This document shows, piece after piece, positions 33,691-41,358 of a DNA stretch of 64,000 nt. The number at the start of each line of letters is the position of its first letter. The first letter of the stretch is position 1. Source of the DNA: CAZNPH01 sp964574985 (lineage in GTDB: Bacteria; Bacteroidota; Bacteroidia; Bacteroidales; SM23-62); contig CAZNPH010000010.1 in assembly GCA_964574985.1 (NCBI GenBank), positions 55,679 to 119,678 of the forward strand, given 5' to 3'. The position numbers were made by a program, and so were the translations under genes. The notes under the pieces were generated by a model. The model saw only the letters and a list, made by a program, of their open reading frames with translations, did not search any database and had not been told where the DNA came from.

Positions 33691-35200
33691 TTTTGAAAAA
33701 GAACATCTTTTGTGCGAAGATCTCCTGAAAACCGGCATTGCTCTCCAGTGAAACGTGTTCAGACAAATTGCGTATATCTGTGTAGTTATGGGTATGGTGA
33801 AACAGGGAAATCTTGGCACCGAGCAGTGAGCTGTTGCCGATTTTGGAGATCTTGTCTTCGGGCAGTTCGATCATGCCCAGACTGATCACGTTGCTGACAT
33901 CAATAAAATTTCCAAAAGCCCCGGCAATATATAACCGGTCGATATCCCCGGCTTTTTCCCCGGCTTTTTCAAGCAGGATCCGGAGTCCGGCCGAAAGGGC
34001 GGCCTTGGCCAGTTGAAATTCCCGTATGTCTTTTTGGTTCAGGGTTACGGGGTGCATGAGTTCTACCGGGCCTCCATCGCCGGTGATCTGCCCCGTCTCA
34101 TCGATCCGGCCGCTCACCAGCAGTGCGTGTACCGCATCGATGAGTCCGCTCCCGCAAATCCCGGTGGGTTTCACATTCCCCAGGACATGGCAATGTATGC
34201 TTTGGTTCCGGAGGGTGACCGAGGAAATGGCGCCCCGGGTAGCACGCATGCCCATGCTGATGTTGGTCCCCTCAAAGGCAGGTCCGGCAGCGGTCGAAGA
34301 AAAATAGATCTTGTCCCGGTTTCCCAGGACGATCTCTCCGTTGGTGCCCAGGTCGATCAATGCGGTCAGTTCCTTTTTTTTGTGCAGTTCGGTGGACAGT
34401 ATGCCGGCCAGGATGTCGCTGCCCACGAAGCTTCCCAGGGAGGGCAGGAAAGTAACCGGCGGATTGCCGGGAATGTCCCATCCCAGTTGGCCGGATTCAA
34501 AAACCTGCTGCCCGCAGTTTTCGGTTTTGAAAGGGTAATGCGACAGGGGCTCCAGGTCAATTCCGCCGAACAGATGATGCATGACCGTGTTCCCTGTGAT
34601 CACGATCTTTGTGATCTCCGCCGCATTTTCCTTCAGGAGTCCGGTTACCCGTTCCTTCAGTTCCCCGAGGATGAGGGAACGCAACTTTTGCAGTCCGCCC
34701 TCCTTCAGCGAATAGGCGATCCTGGACATGATGTCGGCGCCGTACCCGGACTGGGGATTGACCGAAGTAACCGCTTCGCAGACTTTCCCCGTGGACAGGT
34801 CGATCAATTGTGCCACCAGGGTTGAAGTGCCCAGATCGATGGCGATCCCGTATCCCTCACGGGGGGTAAAGGGATAAGAGCTGCTGTCAGCCAGAATGAT
34901 GTGCTCGAATTGTCCGATCTCCAGAACAACATCCTCTTTGACCGTGCTTCTGCAGGCGAGCCGCCATTCGCCGGACAATCCGTGTTTTTCCAGCAGCCGG
35001 CGGTGTTCGTCACCGGCCGGGATATCTCCTTCAAGGATCTTTATCTTGCAGCCTCCGCATGTTCCGCGTCCGCCACAGGGGAATTCAACTCCGTATTCAT
35101 GGATTACATCGGGAAGGGGAGTGCCGGGGGCTACCCTGAGGGTTTTTCCCAGGGGTTCGAGCCGGACCCTGACCGTATTCTTCTTTCCGGAGGCGATCAC
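33683..35200 (-). CDS. 2Fe-2S ferredoxin-ASKHA ATPase (DUF4445, RACo/AcsV-like corrinoid activator)
   Basis: A 505-residue fusion. Residues about 10-95 are a plant-type 2Fe-2S ferredoxin (PCGGRGTCGGCKIKI plus a later LACRS cysteine). Two actin-like halves then form an ASKHA ATPase (YGIAIDLGTSTLVAQLIDL; ALIDLGTNGEIVLG; YIAGAFGNFIDV). Characterised relatives reactivate oxidised corrinoid proteins by ATP-driven electron transfer, for example in methyl transfer. No corrinoid protein or methyltransferase gene is in this window. The GTG start at 35200 overlaps the TGA of the RraA-like gene (GTGA), so it is translationally coupled to a catabolic operon, which is unusual. The C-terminus (KMFFFKTG) is intact. 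Confidence 0.8.
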   Translation of the reverse strand: MIASGKKNTVRVRLEPLGKTLRVAPGTPLPDVIHEYGVEFPCGGRGTCGGCKIKILEGDIPAGDEHRRLLEKHGLSGEWRLACRSTVKEDVVLEIGQFEHIILADSSSYPFTPREGYGIAIDLGTSTLVAQLIDLSTGKVCEAVTSVNPQSGYGADIMSRIAYSLKEGGLQKLRSLILGELKERVTGLLKENAAEITKIVITGNTVMHHLFGGIDLEPLSHYPFKTENCGQQVFESGQLGWDIPGNPPVTFLPSLGSFVGSDILAGILSTELHKKKELTALIDLGTNGEIVLGNRDKIYFSSTAAGPAFEGTNISMGMRATRGAISSVTLRNQSIHCHVLGNVKPTGICGSGLIDAVHALLVSGRIDETGQITGDGGPVELMHPVTLNQKDIREFQLAKAALSAGLRILLEKAGEKAGDIDRLYIAGAFGNFIDVSNVISLGMIELPEDKISKIGNSSLLGAKISLFHHTHNYTDIRNLSEHVSLESNAGFQEIFAQKMFFFKTG

Positions 35201-36120
35201 CAGGTCCTGTTTTTCAGGAATTCGTCCAGCTCTTCCCGGCTCATGGGAAGAAGGTCCGGGTTTTCATCGATCCATTCCAGGAAATGCTGCTTGATCTCAT
35301 CTGTCCATCTGCCGTCGATCTGCCCGGGTGTATATATTCCTTCCCGGAGCATCTGGTGGCCGAAAGCATCCCTGAGCATGATGAATTCGGAACGGATCAC
35401 CACCTTTTCCGCCAGGTGGGGCGGAATGAAGATCACCCCTTCCTTTTTGGCCAGGATCACATCCCCGGGGAACACGGAGACCTTGCCGATGCGTACGGGG
35501 ACATTGATGCCCATGAGCATGGTGCCTTTCAGATAGCTGGGATCGAATCCGCGCACAAAGGCATTGAAACCCCCGATCTCTGCCAGGCCTTCCATGTCAC
35601 GGGAGCCCCCGTCAAATACCACCCCGTTTTTAGAATTGGTATATATGGAATGTCCCAGGTTGTCCCCGATCAGGGTCCCGTCGATGACTTTCCCGAAACA
35701 ATCGGCCACGTATACGTCTCCTTCATGCAGCATGTCGATGGGCCAGGAGTTCTGGGCGCCGATCATGCCCTTTGAATGTCCCTCATCGGTCATCCGTTTT
35801 TCCACTTCCGGCCTTTCCGGATAGTAAAGTGCGGTGAGCGCCCTGCCCACCATGGGCTGATCTTCATGCAACATGACCCAGCCCGGCTCGAACTGGTGAT
35901 GGTACCCCGACCCACGCAATACACCCCAGGCTTCCTCGATGGATATTTTTTTCAGGCGTTCCAGAATATCGTCCGGTACCCTGGGGCGGCCGTCCTCAAA
36001 ACGTTCGCCTTCCCACTCCCGGGTGTAAAAATAAATGTCTTCAAAACCAATGGTCTGCGCTTGTACAAGGTTGAAAGCAAAACAACCCAGCAGGATGGAA
36101 ATCAAAGCCATGTTTTTCAT
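35197..36120 (-). CDS. RraA/HMG-aldolase-family protein with signal peptide
   Basis: A 307-residue protein of the RraA-like superfamily, which includes class II 4-hydroxy-4-methyl-2-oxoglutarate/oxaloacetate aldolases. The metal and substrate loop is present as GVVFDGGSRDMEG (the G-x-R-D signature), followed by DVILAKKEGVIFIPP. The N-terminus MKNMALISILLGCFAFNLVQAQT is a Sec signal peptide ending in AQ, so the enzyme is probably periplasmic, which is rare for the family. The start at 36120 overlaps the transporter stop as ATGA, and its own stop overlaps the next start as GTGA. A role as a pyruvate-type aldolase acting on products of the divergent enolase-family enzyme is inference. Confidence 0.8.
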   Translation of the reverse strand: MKNMALISILLGCFAFNLVQAQTIGFEDIYFYTREWEGERFEDGRPRVPDDILERLKKISIEEAWGVLRGSGYHHQFEPGWVMLHEDQPMVGRALTALYYPERPEVEKRMTDEGHSKGMIGAQNSWPIDMLHEGDVYVADCFGKVIDGTLIGDNLGHSIYTNSKNGVVFDGGSRDMEGLAEIGGFNAFVRGFDPSYLKGTMLMGINVPVRIGKVSVFPGDVILAKKEGVIFIPPHLAEKVVIRSEFIMLRDAFGHQMLREGIYTPGQIDGRWTDEIKQHFLEWIDENPDLLPMSREELDEFLKNRTW

Positions 36121-37424
36121 GTTCGTTCTTTTTCTTGTTGGTTTATACTGGTTTTCCGGTTTTTCCCCCGCCACCACGTGGCCAGGGAGGAACCTGTAAT
36201 GTTCATCATGGGACCGAATACCGCCGGTGCAAGTCCGACCGTTGCCACTTTCCCCATTTCCAGGGCAATTCCACTGGCGAGTCCGCCGTTCTGCATACCC
36301 ACTTCCAGGGCGATGGTCCGGCAATCCCTCACAGGCATGCGCAACATCCGGCATCCCCAGTACCCCAGGAAATACCCGGCTATGTTGTGGATCAGGCAGG
36401 CCAGGATCAGGATGAGCCCGATGGTCAGCAGACTGTCCCTGCCGGCAGCGGTTATGATGGTAATGATTACCCCGATGCCCAGCATGGAGATAAGGGATGT
36501 TGCCTTGTTCAGCCAGTCCTTGCTGCCCCGGGCCGCGTATTTGAAAATGAAGGCGCCTGCCACCGGGAGCAGCATGAACCAGAAAATATCACTCAAAATT
36601 CCGTTCAGTGCCTGGTCGATGGTAATCCCGGCCATGCGCAGATTGATGAAATTCTTCAGGATAATGATCAGGAAATATACAAATGCCTGCCAGAGTACGC
36701 TCCCGCGGGTTTCCTTTCCGTATGCGATTGCATTGAACATGAGTCCGGCCACAATGGGAAGGATCACAATGTTGATGATGCTCAGCATCATTTCCCAGAA
36801 CACAACCGGAACATATTGTCCGGCCAGCAGTTTCATCAGCGCCGGGGTCATGATGGGTGCGAGCATGGTGGCCACGGCGGTCAGACTCACCGACAGTGCC
36901 AGGTTCGCCCGGGCAATAAAGGACATCACATTGGATGCGAGTCCGCTCGGCGAAGACCCCACCAGAATAATCCCGGCGGCGATCTCCGGGGGGAAACCGA
37001 AAGACCTGGCCAGGGTAAAGCCCACCACCGGCATGATGGAAAACTGACAGACGATGCCGACAAAAACCCCGCGGGGCATTTTGATCACATCGGCAAAATT
37101 CCTGACGCTCAGCTGGGACCCCATTCCGAACATGATGATCTGCAGCAGGGGGACGATCATCAGTTTCAGGTCGAAATCACCGATGGTACGGAAAAGATGG
37201 GGATAATTCATGGATACGGTGACCGCGGCAAAGATCCATACCGTATAGGCAAATTTTTTGAGTTTCTCAAAACCGTGGAAACCGGATGCAAGAAAAATGA
37301 AAAACAGGGTCAGCATGGGGCCGGTCACGTTTTCCAGGCTCAAAGCCAGGGCCAGCAGGAATCCGGCCAGGGAAACGGCTGAAAGTACAAGGAAGGTGCT
37401 GAATAATAATCTTTTTCTGGACAT
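36117..37424 (-). CDS. Bile acid:sodium symporter (BASS) family transporter
   Basis: A 435-residue membrane protein with about ten or more hydrophobic segments. The segments IIMFGMGSQLSVRNFADV and GIILVGSSPSGLASNVMSFIARANLALS correspond to the conserved sodium-binding crossover regions of BASS transporters (ASBT fold), which in bacteria import organic acids such as pantoate or 2-keto acids. The N-terminus is longer than in the usual 310-330 residue members and adds two or three membrane segments. It is first in a coupled three-gene operon with an exported RraA-like enzyme and an ASKHA protein, which suggests that it takes up the acid those enzymes release. The substrate is unknown. Confidence 0.85.
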   Translation of the reverse strand: MSRKRLLFSTFLVLSAVSLAGFLLALALSLENVTGPMLTLFFIFLASGFHGFEKLKKFAYTVWIFAAVTVSMNYPHLFRTIGDFDLKLMIVPLLQIIMFGMGSQLSVRNFADVIKMPRGVFVGIVCQFSIMPVVGFTLARSFGFPPEIAAGIILVGSSPSGLASNVMSFIARANLALSVSLTAVATMLAPIMTPALMKLLAGQYVPVVFWEMMLSIINIVILPIVAGLMFNAIAYGKETRGSVLWQAFVYFLIIILKNFINLRMAGITIDQALNGILSDIFWFMLLPVAGAFIFKYAARGSKDWLNKATSLISMLGIGVIITIITAAGRDSLLTIGLILILACLIHNIAGYFLGYWGCRMLRMPVRDCRTIALEVGMQNGGLASGIALEMGKVATVGLAPAVFGPMMNITGSSLATWWRGKNRKTSINQQEKERT

Positions 37425-37454
37425 GGGAGCAGATTGTTTTCAGAAAGACAAATT

Positions 37455-37462
37455 CAAAGATA
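37455..37462 (-). promoter_or_regulatory. -7 promoter box of the transporter operon
   Basis: TATCTTTG on the minus strand (plus-strand caaagata), 30 bases before the BASS ATG at 37424. Confidence 0.45.
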
Positions 37463-37497
37463 TAATTCTGAAGGACACCCCGGGAAAAAATTTTTAT

Positions 37498-37505
37498 TAT
37501 TTTTG
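37498..37505 (+). promoter_or_regulatory. -7 promoter box of the enolase-family gene
   Basis: TATTTTTG matches TAnnTTTG, 39 bases before the ATG at 37545. It lies back-to-back with the transporter promoter about 35 bases away, so one regulator could control both. Confidence 0.45.
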
Positions 37506-37544
37506 GGCTTTTGCCCGGTAATTTCACCATGTAAACCAGATACA

Positions 37545-38942
37545 ATGTTCAAGGAATCCCGACAGGAAAAGCAGGAAAGCAACCGCCGTGACTTTTTGAA
37601 AAAGGCCGGTTTGGGCGGACTCGCAATTGGTTTTATGTTCAAGGACAGGGCCGGTGAGGAGCTCGAACACCTCACCTCCGGGGTGAACAGGAATTCACAC
37701 CCTTCAGACCTGAAGATCACCGATGTCAGGATCACCCTGGTCAGGCGGCGCTGGCCCCTGATCCGGATCGACACCAACCAGGGGATCAGCGGATACGGGG
37801 AAGTACGGGACGGGGCATCCCCTACCTATGCTCTGTTACTGAAAAGCAGGTTGCTGGGAGAGAATCCCTGCAATGTGGAAAAAGTGTTCAGGCAGATCAA
37901 ACAATTCGGCGACCATGGCCGGCAGGGAGGTGGCGTATCCGGCATCGAAATGGCCCTGTGGGACCTGGCGGGGAAAGCATACGGCGTGCCTGTTTACCAG
38001 CTTTTGGGTGGAAAATACCGGGATTCGGTCAGGATCTATGCCGATACCCCTGGTGCCCCTTCACCGGAAGAATTCGGCCGGAGAATGCAGGGAAGGATTG
38101 ACAGGGGATTCACCTTCCTGAAAATGGATTTCGGGATATGGATGCTCCGGGATATTCCCGGAACACTGATTAACGCGGAACTGATTGAAGATTCAAGAAA
38201 GTGGTCACAGCACCCGGCTCCTTACGGAAGAACCGAACACCCGTTTACCAGGATACAGATCACCGACAAGGGCCTGGATATACTAACCGGGTATGTTGAA
38301 GCGGTCCGTGATGTGGTGGGTTATGATATCCCCCTGGCCGCCGATCACTTCGGCCACATCGGGGTGAACAGCTGCATACGGCTGGGTGAGGCAATGGAGC
38401 CATACCGGCTGGCCTGGCTGGAGGATATGGTGCCCTGGTTTTATACCGACATGTGGAAAGAGATCACCCGTTCCATTGATACCCCCACGCTGACCGGGGA
38501 AGATATTTATCTGAAGGAGGAATTCATCAAGCTGGTGGATGAAAGGGCGGTGGACATGGTCCATCCCGATCTGGCCAGTGCGGGAGGCATACTGGAAACC
38601 AAAAAGATCGGCGATTATGCCGAAGAGCACGGCATCGCCATGGCTATGCATTTTGCAGGATCCCCCGTTTCCTTCATGGCCAATGTGCATTGTGCGGCCG
38701 CCACCCGGAATTTTGTGGCACTGGAGCATCATTCGGTGGATGACGAAGGATGGGAAAACCTGGTGAAAGGAATCCAAAAGCCCATGGTGAAAGACGGTTT
38801 TGCCAGGGTGCCCGGGACGCCCGGACTGGGCATCGAGCTGAATGAACCGGCCATCCGGGAGCGGATGGACGATGAATATGATTATTTCAGGCCCACCCCC
38901 GAATGGGACAGGGAAAGATCCTGGGACCGGCAGTGGAGCTGA
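37545..38942 (+). CDS. Enolase-superfamily dehydratase (mandelate racemase/muconate lactonizing type), Tat-exported
   Basis: A 465-residue enzyme. The leader SNRRDFLKKAGLGGLAIGF carries a twin-arginine motif, so folded export by the Tat pathway is likely. The metal ligands of the superfamily are in place: D in LAADHFGH, E in WLEDMVPW and E in LTGEDIY. A KxD-type base pair is possible in FLKMDFG, and a histidine lies in AMHFAGSP. Such enzymes dehydrate or racemise acid sugars. Divergence from the BASS-RraA-ASKHA operon and the shared periplasmic location of this enzyme and the RraA-like protein suggest one pathway. The start at 37545 is chosen to give a complete Tat leader. The specific substrate cannot be read from sequence. 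Confidence 0.85.
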   Translation: MFKESRQEKQESNRRDFLKKAGLGGLAIGFMFKDRAGEELEHLTSGVNRNSHPSDLKITDVRITLVRRRWPLIRIDTNQGISGYGEVRDGASPTYALLLKSRLLGENPCNVEKVFRQIKQFGDHGRQGGGVSGIEMALWDLAGKAYGVPVYQLLGGKYRDSVRIYADTPGAPSPEEFGRRMQGRIDRGFTFLKMDFGIWMLRDIPGTLINAELIEDSRKWSQHPAPYGRTEHPFTRIQITDKGLDILTGYVEAVRDVVGYDIPLAADHFGHIGVNSCIRLGEAMEPYRLAWLEDMVPWFYTDMWKEITRSIDTPTLTGEDIYLKEEFIKLVDERAVDMVHPDLASAGGILETKKIGDYAEEHGIAMAMHFAGSPVSFMANVHCAAATRNFVALEHHSVDDEGWENLVKGIQKPMVKDGFARVPGTPGLGIELNEPAIRERMDDEYDYFRPTPEWDRERSWDRQWS

Positions 38943-39101
38943 GCACCCGCCCGGATGTCCTGCAGTTTGATTTGCCTTCAATTTTTGTTAAGTTTATATT
39001 TCACAAGGAGTTCTGTATTTACGTCCGTATTTTCTACTTGCAGGAAATACCTGCCTGACAAAACAGCCTCTTGTATTTTCTTTCTAAAATCATATTGAAT
39101 C

Positions 39102-39622
39102 ATGATTTTTCGTGCAATTGTCAGAGCTGCATTCATTATTTTTTTCTGCCAGTCCGCACCGCTTCTCGGCCAGGATACACGTCGGCCAGGATGCCACCGG
39201 AAACAATGACGGCACCTACAACGAACAAATGGTGATCCCCTGTCTGAGCAGCATGGAGGAGGATGATCCGGTGACTTTTACGTGGTGGTGACCGATGCCG
39301 ACGGTTGTATGAACACTTCCGACACGCTTGGTTTTGTGTACAGCGGACTTCCGCCTGTCCCGAACGATCAGCATGTGCGGGTCTACCCGAATCCCACCAG
39401 GGGGGGATTTGCCATGTGGGTTTGAGCGGTCACGGGGCCACGCCTTTGCGGCTCAGTGTGTTTAACCTGCTGGGGTCCAAAGTCAGGGAGATGGAGATCC
39501 GGGATGTGGGACAACGCGGGGAAGTGGAGATCGACTTGTCGGGCCTGCCGGACGGCATTTACCTGATCCGCCCGCGGGTGAACGGACAGATCAGAACCGG
39601 ACGGATCATCAAAGAACAATGA
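39102..39622 (+). pseudogene. Deletion remnant of a T9SS beta-helix surface-protein gene
   Basis: The remnant starts with a signal peptide (MIFRAIVRAAFIIFFCQS...LLGQD) and then breaks frame. Bases 39208-39275 are identical to 48322-48389 of the giant surface gene. At CCGGTGAC (39268-39275) the sequence jumps and then matches 49961-50315 to the end. CCGGTGAC occurs at both 48382-48389 and 49961-49968, so 1,579 bp were lost between an 8-bp direct repeat. A second joint at GACGGCACC (39208-39216) fuses a foreign N-terminus. The last 220 bases encode the T9SS sorting domain, again in a different frame after a run of seven G. Within the matching tail all seven or so substitutions lie in the final 140 bases. 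Not expected to make a functional protein. Confidence 0.8.
39208..39622 (+). repeat. Dispersed repeat shared with 48322-48389 and 49961-50315
   Basis: Two blocks collinear with the giant surface gene: 39208-39275 = 48322-48389 (identical), and 39268-39622 = 49961-50315 (near identical). They could support recombination that deletes or duplicates about 10 kb. Confidence 0.85.
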
Positions 39623-39652
39623 GGGACCCGGAATTGTACACCGGCAGGAGAG

Positions 39653-41233
39653 TTAATGTTTCCGGGACTCCGGAGGATCATCCAGGTTTTTAAAGGTCAG
39701 CTTTGCCAGCTTGAATTTCCGCCATTTTACAAGGGGCAGCAAGAGTTCATTGGTTTTCATGTCATAGCTCATCAGAGGCATGGGGGACATGAACCTCCTT
39801 TTTTCGCGCCTGCTGATCACAAAACTGCGCATCTGTCCGTTTCCTCTGATCTCGGTGCAGGCCAGGCAGGATTTCTGGGGATGGTTGTAACTGCGCAATG
39901 AGATACGTTCATCCGTCAGGTTTTTCAGATGATGGTTATACAGGATAACCAGACTGTTTTCATACCAGGGGGCAAGGACTGTATACGATGAATAATTGTG
40001 TTGCCTTTCCCGGTTATAGGTCTGCAGCTTCCTGATGCTCCTGCTCCAGTTGATGTTGCCTGAGGGATCAAAACAAACCACCACAAGGTTCCTGAAATTG
40101 TCCCAGTTCTGGTCAAATATCTGCTCGGCAATCAAAACGGAATTGCCATTGGCTCGGCGGATCATATGATCGACATCGAACCGGAAAATCTCCTGTTTGT
40201 TGTCATCTTCAGGATCCAGTTCCATGGCTTCTTCGACCAGAATGGGCGCAAGTTTGTGAAGCTTTCTGTCCCTTATCTGCTGGCTCTCATAATCAATCCT
40301 GAAAAAATAGATCCCGTTGGCCGCGAACAGGTTGATGCGGTCAGAGAAGAATCCTCCCACCAGCAGATCCTGGTTTCGGGCGGCATCGATCTGCATGCCC
40401 CGGATGTTGAGATCGGTGAATTCAATCAGGTGCTTGTGGAAGGATGTGCCCTGATCGGTAAAGGAGATGATCAGGTATTTGTTCTGAACATCCTTGATCA
40501 GTGATTTAAGGAATGAGGGCCGGTAAAACATGCATTTCATGTAAGCATTTCCGTATTCATCCACCAGATAGCCATATTCCTCAGGAGGCCTGACCTGGTA
40601 GTCCACCGTTTCGGTCCGTTCCCATTCCTTGCGGAGTCCTTTCCCTGTTACGAAGAACTTGAATTGCAGCACCTTGCTCCATCCTGCGTCGATCTTGCTG
40701 TGTATTAGCAGTTTATTCTCCTGCCTTGAAAGCGTATATCCGAATTCCGGGGCAAATCCGCCAAAAAAGTTCACAATGGCAAAGATCCTTTCCTTTTCGC
40801 TGAGCTCAAGGGTTCCCTTGTCGATGGTCTGGACATACAGGATGGTGCCGTTGATCAGTTTCTCCGTTGAAAAGACATAGAGTGTATCATAAAAATGGAC
40901 CACGAATTCAAGGTCACGCTCCAGCATCTTGATGGGGAGCCTGATCCTTTCTTCGGCAGTCTGGACCAGACTGTCATTGAAGTGGTGAATGGTATGGGTC
41001 ACTTCTTTTGACAGTATGTAGTATCCGGAAGTATCATAACCGACGATATCGGGTATGGCCATGTTGGAGGGAAGTGTTTCCCTTTCACCCGCCAGAAAAT
41101 CAACGTGAATGGTATCCTGTTGAGCATGCAGGGACCATGATCCGGCCATGCCGGAAAAAATAAATCCGGTAAACATCAGGCAGCGCAGGAAAAACGAAGC
41201 AACATTTGAATTTGCTGATAAATTCATGGGCAT
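39653..41233 (-). CDS. Exported protein of unknown function (possible beta-propeller)
   Basis: A 526-residue protein. The N-terminus has a hydrophobic signal segment ending in LHAQQD, a typical Bacteroidota signal-peptidase site (about residue 38). The mature part alternates short hydrophobic strands with charged turns (DTLYVFSTEKL, GIYFFRIDYE, NSVLIAEQIF, NSLVILYNHH), which would suit a beta-propeller, but I see no named family motif. It is divergent from the sulfatase gene across a 125-base gap containing an inverted repeat. The stop lies 30 bases from the deletion remnant. Two near-adjacent starts exist (41233 and 41227). Function unknown. Confidence 0.6.
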   Translation of the reverse strand: MPMNLSANSNVASFFLRCLMFTGFIFSGMAGSWSLHAQQDTIHVDFLAGERETLPSNMAIPDIVGYDTSGYYILSKEVTHTIHHFNDSLVQTAEERIRLPIKMLERDLEFVVHFYDTLYVFSTEKLINGTILYVQTIDKGTLELSEKERIFAIVNFFGGFAPEFGYTLSRQENKLLIHSKIDAGWSKVLQFKFFVTGKGLRKEWERTETVDYQVRPPEEYGYLVDEYGNAYMKCMFYRPSFLKSLIKDVQNKYLIISFTDQGTSFHKHLIEFTDLNIRGMQIDAARNQDLLVGGFFSDRINLFAANGIYFFRIDYESQQIRDRKLHKLAPILVEEAMELDPEDDNKQEIFRFDVDHMIRRANGNSVLIAEQIFDQNWDNFRNLVVVCFDPSGNINWSRSIRKLQTYNRERQHNYSSYTVLAPWYENSLVILYNHHLKNLTDERISLRSYNHPQKSCLACTEIRGNGQMRSFVISRREKRRFMSPMPLMSYDMKTNELLLPLVKWRKFKLAKLTFKNLDDPPESRKH

Positions 41234-41284
41234 TTCCTTTGCATGTCAAGTTAATAATATAAACCGCCCGGATCAATAATTGTT

Positions 41285-41305
41285 CGGACATAAAATTTTT
41301 GTCCG
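41285..41305. promoter_or_regulatory. Inverted repeat in the divergent gap before the sulfatase
   Basis: CGGACA (41285-41290) and TGTCCG (41300-41305) are perfect complements around nine A/T bases. The dyad can be extended with CCCGGA/TCCGGG further out. The position between divergent genes suggests an operator, but a hairpin cannot be excluded. Confidence 0.4.
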
Positions 41306-41358
41306 GGTAATAATATATGGATATATTTATTATTCTAATCAACCCAAAAAACACCATC

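Noticed and set aside
35776..37382. Open frames of 423 and 415 codons on the plus strand
   Set aside because: They are antisense to the BASS transporter, whose hydrophobic code gives such shadows. The predicted proteins have low-complexity H/D/G or R/S/P content.
39305..39622. A separate gene starting MYEHF, also seen at 49998-50315
   Set aside because: The first 40 residues are an out-of-frame reading of the beta-helix protein. Only the later part has meaning, as the sorting domain.
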